Shown here: positions 6,648 to 8,832 of the stretch, piece by piece
Numbering within the stretch: position 1 is the first letter of the stretch
How the letters are laid out: each line of letters begins with the position of its first letter
Assembly (NCBI GenBank): GCA_964520975.1
Contig: CAZFPA010000070.1
Span: 1 to 8,832 of the forward strand
Length of the DNA: 8,832 nucleotides
DNA from: CAZFPA01 sp964520975
Lineage (GTDB): Bacteria > Bacillota > Negativicutes > Selenomonadales > Selenomonadaceae
Direction of reading: 5' to 3'
The notes under the pieces: generated by a model
What the model was told of the DNA's origin: nothing
The model's database searches: none
What the model saw: only the letters and a program-made list of their open reading frames with translations
Position numbers and translations under genes: made by a program

Positions 6648-6663
6648 GCCGTCAGATGACGGC
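6648..6663 (-). repeat. Hairpin in the leader of the CYTH gene
   Basis: GCCGTC (6648-6653) and GACGGC (6658-6663) form a perfect 6-bp stem with a four-base loop. It lies about 16 bases upstream of the AGGAGG ribosome site on the minus-strand transcript. No U-run adjoins it on either strand, so it is not a typical terminator. It may stabilise the mRNA 5' end or be a protein site. Confidence 0.45.
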
Positions 6664-6746
6664 TACTATTTTCCTATATTTGCATCGGCAATTTCCATAT
6701 TCTTCTTAACCGCTTCCGGAAATTTATTTCTTCCTATTCTTTACAC

Positions 6747-6775
6747 TTGACAAGGCGCGTATTTTCTTTTATTCT
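6747..6775 (+). promoter_or_regulatory. Predicted promoter of the coiled-coil protein gene
   Basis: A perfect -35 TTGACA (6747-6752) is followed after 17 bases by TATTCT (6770-6775, 4 of 6). Start would be near 6782, only 14 nt before the ATG at 6796 and about 70 nt before the GTG at 6851. A second -10-like TATAAA at 6789-6794 has no good -35. Confidence 0.6.
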
Positions 6776-6807
6776 AAACTTGTTACCTTATAAATATGGG
6801 GGAAAAT

Positions 6808-6924
6808 ATGGATTTGTTATCAGTTCATATTTTTTCGAGCGGAAAGGCAGGTGTATTGCTGCATCGATGTATTGGCTTCCCACGGATTATCGGAAAGCAC
6901 CGCAGCAGATTTCATGATATTTGA
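6808..6924 (+). CDS. Possible short leader ORF or out-of-frame N-terminus
   Basis: This is a 38-codon frame starting MDLLSVHIFSSGKAGVLL and ending at TGA 6922-6924. A GGGGG tract (6798-6802) five bases upstream gives it a better ribosome site than the longer downstream gene has. An in-frame ATG at 6796 would add MGEN. It overlaps the first 74 bases of the 6851 reading frame in a different frame. It could be a translated leader, the true N-terminus of the downstream gene separated by a frameshift, or chance. The product resembles nothing I recognise. Confidence 0.25.
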   Translation: MDLLSVHIFSSGKAGVLLHRCIGFPRIIGKHRSRFHDI

Positions 6925-7396
6925 CACCGAATTTTTCAGTTTCCCGCAATTGTCATGTATCCGGGACAACGTGACAGAAACAGCAGCGCCAGATACATCC
7001 CAATCAAAGAGCTCCCAGGATCTGGCCTTCAAGCAGCAATACCTGCATCAGCTCCAGCAGAAGCTGCATGAAGAAAAAAACACCATGTCCCTTGTAAAAC
7101 GCACCTCCCTGGAACATACCATCGAGGATCTGCAGCAATCCCTGGCAACTCCTGCCGACAAGATACGGCAGCTGCAGGAAAAGGCCGCAGAATTTCAGCA
7201 GCGGGCGGCGAATTTTCCGCCTGACAGCATCGACTACAAAATCATAGCCCAATCCATTGCCGGACTCCGGCGGCACATCGACAAACTCGAACGCGCTGAC
7301 CTGGAACCCATAATGGAACAGGAAACTCGGGTGAAGAACGGCTCGGATGGCCTGGAATTGTTCGTGGATGAACAACCGAGGACACCGATCCTATGA
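6851..7396 (+). CDS. Hypothetical coiled-coil protein
   Basis: I do not recognise this family. From a GTG at 6851 it encodes 181 aa. The first ~55 residues are low in regular structure and hold all the cysteines. The middle (about 58-125) is rich in Gln, Leu, Glu and Lys with heptad-like spacing (LAFKQQYLHQLQQKL at 58-72, IRQLQEKAAEFQQRAANF at 105-122), predicting coiled coil. A second helical stretch follows at about 127-160, then a short acidic tail. There is no signal peptide or membrane segment, so it is probably cytoplasmic. Codon use is convincing from about 7000 onward, less so before. The start is uncertain: AAAGG sits only 3 bases before the GTG, and ATG at 6914 has no ribosome site. 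It is a single-gene unit between a consensus -35 promoter and a very strong terminator. Confidence 0.65.
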   Translation: MYCCIDVLASHGLSESTAADFMIFDTEFFSFPQLSCIRDNVTETAAPDTSQSKSSQDLAFKQQYLHQLQQKLHEEKNTMSLVKRTSLEHTIEDLQQSLATPADKIRQLQEKAAEFQQRAANFPPDSIDYKIIAQSIAGLRRHIDKLERADLEPIMEQETRVKNGSDGLELFVDEQPRTPIL

Positions 7397-7402
7397 TACC
7401 TG

Positions 7403-7438
7403 AAAAATGCTGGCAGCCAAATGGCTGCCAGCATTTTT
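7403..7438. terminator. Bidirectional intrinsic terminator
   Basis: A perfect 16-bp stem, 7403-7418 with 7423-7438, has the loop AAAT. The stem ends are AAAAA on one side and TTTTT on the other, so it provides a U-run in both directions. It serves the plus-strand coiled-coil gene (stop 7 bases upstream) and the minus-strand Nramp gene (stop 22 bases away). Confidence 0.93.
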
Positions 7439-7459
7439 AATGGGAAAAAAAGAAAGTCC

Positions 7460-8722
7460 TCAGCCCAGCAGCATATCCTTCAGCAACAGGACATTGAGCG
7501 CCGTGACAAACAGACCGATGGCGGCCAGGACAATGCGCTGCCGCAGATTATTCGCATATTTCCCCATGACCTGTACCGACGAGGTCAGGTAAAGCTGCAG
7601 GCCGATTGTGAAGGGCAGCTGCAGGGACAGCGCCATCTGGGAATAGATGAGCCCCTGGAACGGGTCCTGCACGAAAAAGAAAAAGAGCAGTGCGAGCCCA
7701 TAGGTCAGCAGCACGCCCAGGCGTGAATGACGATCCTTGATATCATAAGGTTCACCGAACATGCCAGCAAAAATACTGCCGCCCGCCATGCCCGCCGTCG
7801 TCGTCGAGGAGAGCCCCGACAGCAGCAGCGCGACTGCGAAAAGTACGGCCGCTGAACCGCCGAGGATCGGCCGCAGCATGTCCACTGCCTGCTGCAGGTC
7901 CGATACCGCAATTCCATTGGCAAAGAACACGACCGCCGCCACAATGATCATCGCACTGTTGATAGCCCAGCCAATCCCCATGGACAGCAGCGTATCGAGG
8001 AACTCATAGCGGAGCTGACGCTGGATGACCGCCTCATTTTCGAGGTTCCACTGGCGGCTCTGGATGACCTCTGAATGCAGAAACAGATTATGCGGCATCA
8101 CAACGGCTCCCAGCACACTTGTCACCACAACCAGCGCTCCGGTCGGCAGGCCTGGCGTGACCCAGCCCACCGCCGCCTGCGGCCAGTCCGTGGACACCAG
8201 GCAGATCTCCGCCAGAAAGGACAGCCCGATGAGCGATACGAATGCAATGATGATCTTTTCCAGCTTGCGATAGGAATTCGACCAGAGCAGCCAGCCACAG
8301 AAAACCGCTGTGAAAACCGCGCCAATGGGCAAGGGAAGCCCGAAGAGCATCGAAAGCGCAATGGCTCCGCCCAGGATTTCCGCGAGCGCCGTCGCCGCTG
8401 AAGCCAGCACGGCTGATGACAGCAGGAAGCGGCTCCAGCCCGCCGGCAGATATTTTGCCGCGGCCTCTGAGAGACATTCGCCTGTGACGATGCCCAGATG
8501 TGCCGCATTATGCTGCAGGATGATGAGCATGATCGTCGACAGCGTGACCATCCAGAGCAGCGTATAGCCGTATTCCGCTCCGGCAGCCATATTCGAAGCC
8601 CAGTTGCCCGGATCGATGAAGCCGACCGTGATGAGTATACCAGGTCCGATATATTTCAAAAACTCTCGCGCACTGCGGCGGGTTTCATGACGTATCTTAA
8701 GAAGTTTCCACAAATTTTCCAT
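7460..8722 (-). CDS. mntH: Nramp/MntH-family divalent metal ion transporter
   Basis: This 420-aa inner-membrane transporter has the hydrophobic pattern of about 11 helices and is predicted to import Mn2+ or Fe2+. The metal site residues of canonical Nramps are present. DPGN at 37-40 in helix 1 gives Asp37 and Asn40. GAVVMPHN at 205-212 in helix 6 gives Ala206, Met209 and the conserved His211. Retaining Met209 argues for a true transition-metal transporter rather than the Mg2+-type relatives that lack it. The helix 3 motif usually written ATDLAE reads ATALAE (110-115), so a conserved acidic residue of the proton/salt-bridge network is Ala112 here. GAGGTG about 7 bases before the ATG supports the start. 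A 23-residue charged N-tail precedes helix 1. The gene is a single unit; a metal-responsive regulator is expected but no consensus MntR or Fur site was recognised. Confidence 0.94.
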   Translation of the reverse strand: MENLWKLLKIRHETRRSAREFLKYIGPGILITVGFIDPGNWASNMAAGAEYGYTLLWMVTLSTIMLIILQHNAAHLGIVTGECLSEAAAKYLPAGWSRFLLSSAVLASAATALAEILGGAIALSMLFGLPLPIGAVFTAVFCGWLLWSNSYRKLEKIIIAFVSLIGLSFLAEICLVSTDWPQAAVGWVTPGLPTGALVVVTSVLGAVVMPHNLFLHSEVIQSRQWNLENEAVIQRQLRYEFLDTLLSMGIGWAINSAMIIVAAVVFFANGIAVSDLQQAVDMLRPILGGSAAVLFAVALLLSGLSSTTTAGMAGGSIFAGMFGEPYDIKDRHSRLGVLLTYGLALLFFFFVQDPFQGLIYSQMALSLQLPFTIGLQLYLTSSVQVMGKYANNLRQRIVLAAIGLFVTALNVLLLKDMLLG

Positions 8723-8761
8723 AACAACACCTCTTCTTTCTTATTTTTTTCATATAGTAGC

Positions 8762-8801
8762 ATTATACTTGAAAATTGGTCGAATGGATATTGAAAAATT
8801 G
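8762..8801 (-). promoter_or_regulatory. Predicted promoter region of the Nramp gene
   Basis: On the minus strand a consensus TATAAT (8762-8767) lies 40 bases before the start codon. No good -35 hexamer occurs at the right distance. Instead a direct repeat, TTGAAAATTG (8769-8778) and TTGAAAAATTG (8791-8801) as read on the plus strand, occupies that region with a 22-base period. A missing -35 plus a repeat suggests regulation by an activator or repressor. Confidence 0.5.
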
Positions 8802-8832
8802 CTTGCGAATAAATAATGCTAAATATCTCTAG

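Noticed and set aside
1..8832. Mobile elements, CRISPR arrays, tRNA/rRNA genes, defence or toxin-antitoxin systems
   Set aside because: I saw no transposase, integrase, terminal repeats, spaced repeat array, tRNA cloverleaf or paired small toxin-antitoxin genes. Every larger gene but one is a familiar transport, metabolic or regulatory family.

Overview
The window is a compact bacterial chromosomal segment. Its genes have strong G/C-ending codon preference and most of its short spacers are AT-rich. Shine-Dalgarno sites are clear (AGGAGG-like), promoters are sigma70-like, and the intrinsic terminators are strong. The gene set is a Gram-positive-style fructose operon with an EIIA-EIIB-EIIC fusion and a DeoR-type regulator, plus YitT, MgtC/SapB, CYTH and Nramp families. 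Together with the codon use, this suggests an anaerobic Firmicutes-type organism, with the Negativicutes (Selenomonas relatives) as a reasonable guess. The lineage is inference; no marker gene is present.

Layout, left to right. (1) The last few codons of a plus-strand gene (stop at 34) and its terminator. (2) A minus-strand YitT-family membrane protein with its own promoter and terminator. (3) A 318-bp divergent spacer: a GC-rich half with no recognised content, then the fru promoter embedded in a 10-bp-phased repeat array. (4) The plus-strand fruR-fruK-fruA operon. It encodes the regulator, 1-phosphofructokinase and the fructose PTS permease. FruA imports fructose as fructose-1-phosphate, FruK phosphorylates that to fructose-1,6-bisphosphate, and FruR is expected to control the promoter. 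(5) Two back-to-back convergent terminators. (6) A minus-strand MgtC/SapB-type membrane protein. (7) A spacer with a dense cluster of DnaA-box sequences. (8) A minus-strand CYTH-domain protein (probable triphosphatase family). (9) A divergent spacer with a consensus -35 promoter, then a plus-strand unrecognised coiled-coil protein whose 5' end is ambiguous. (10) A perfect 16-bp bidirectional terminator. (11) A minus-strand Nramp/MntH-type divalent metal transporter with its -10 near the right edge.

Apart from the fru operon, the genes look like independent single-gene transcription units. I see no phage, transposon, CRISPR, tRNA/rRNA or defence-system genes. The most unusual non-coding signals are the DnaA-box cluster (5968-6147) and the helically phased repeat at the fru promoter (1324-1389). 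The most unusual protein-level signals are the orphan coiled-coil gene (6851-7396) and an apparent Asp-to-Ala change in the third transmembrane helix of the Nramp transporter.
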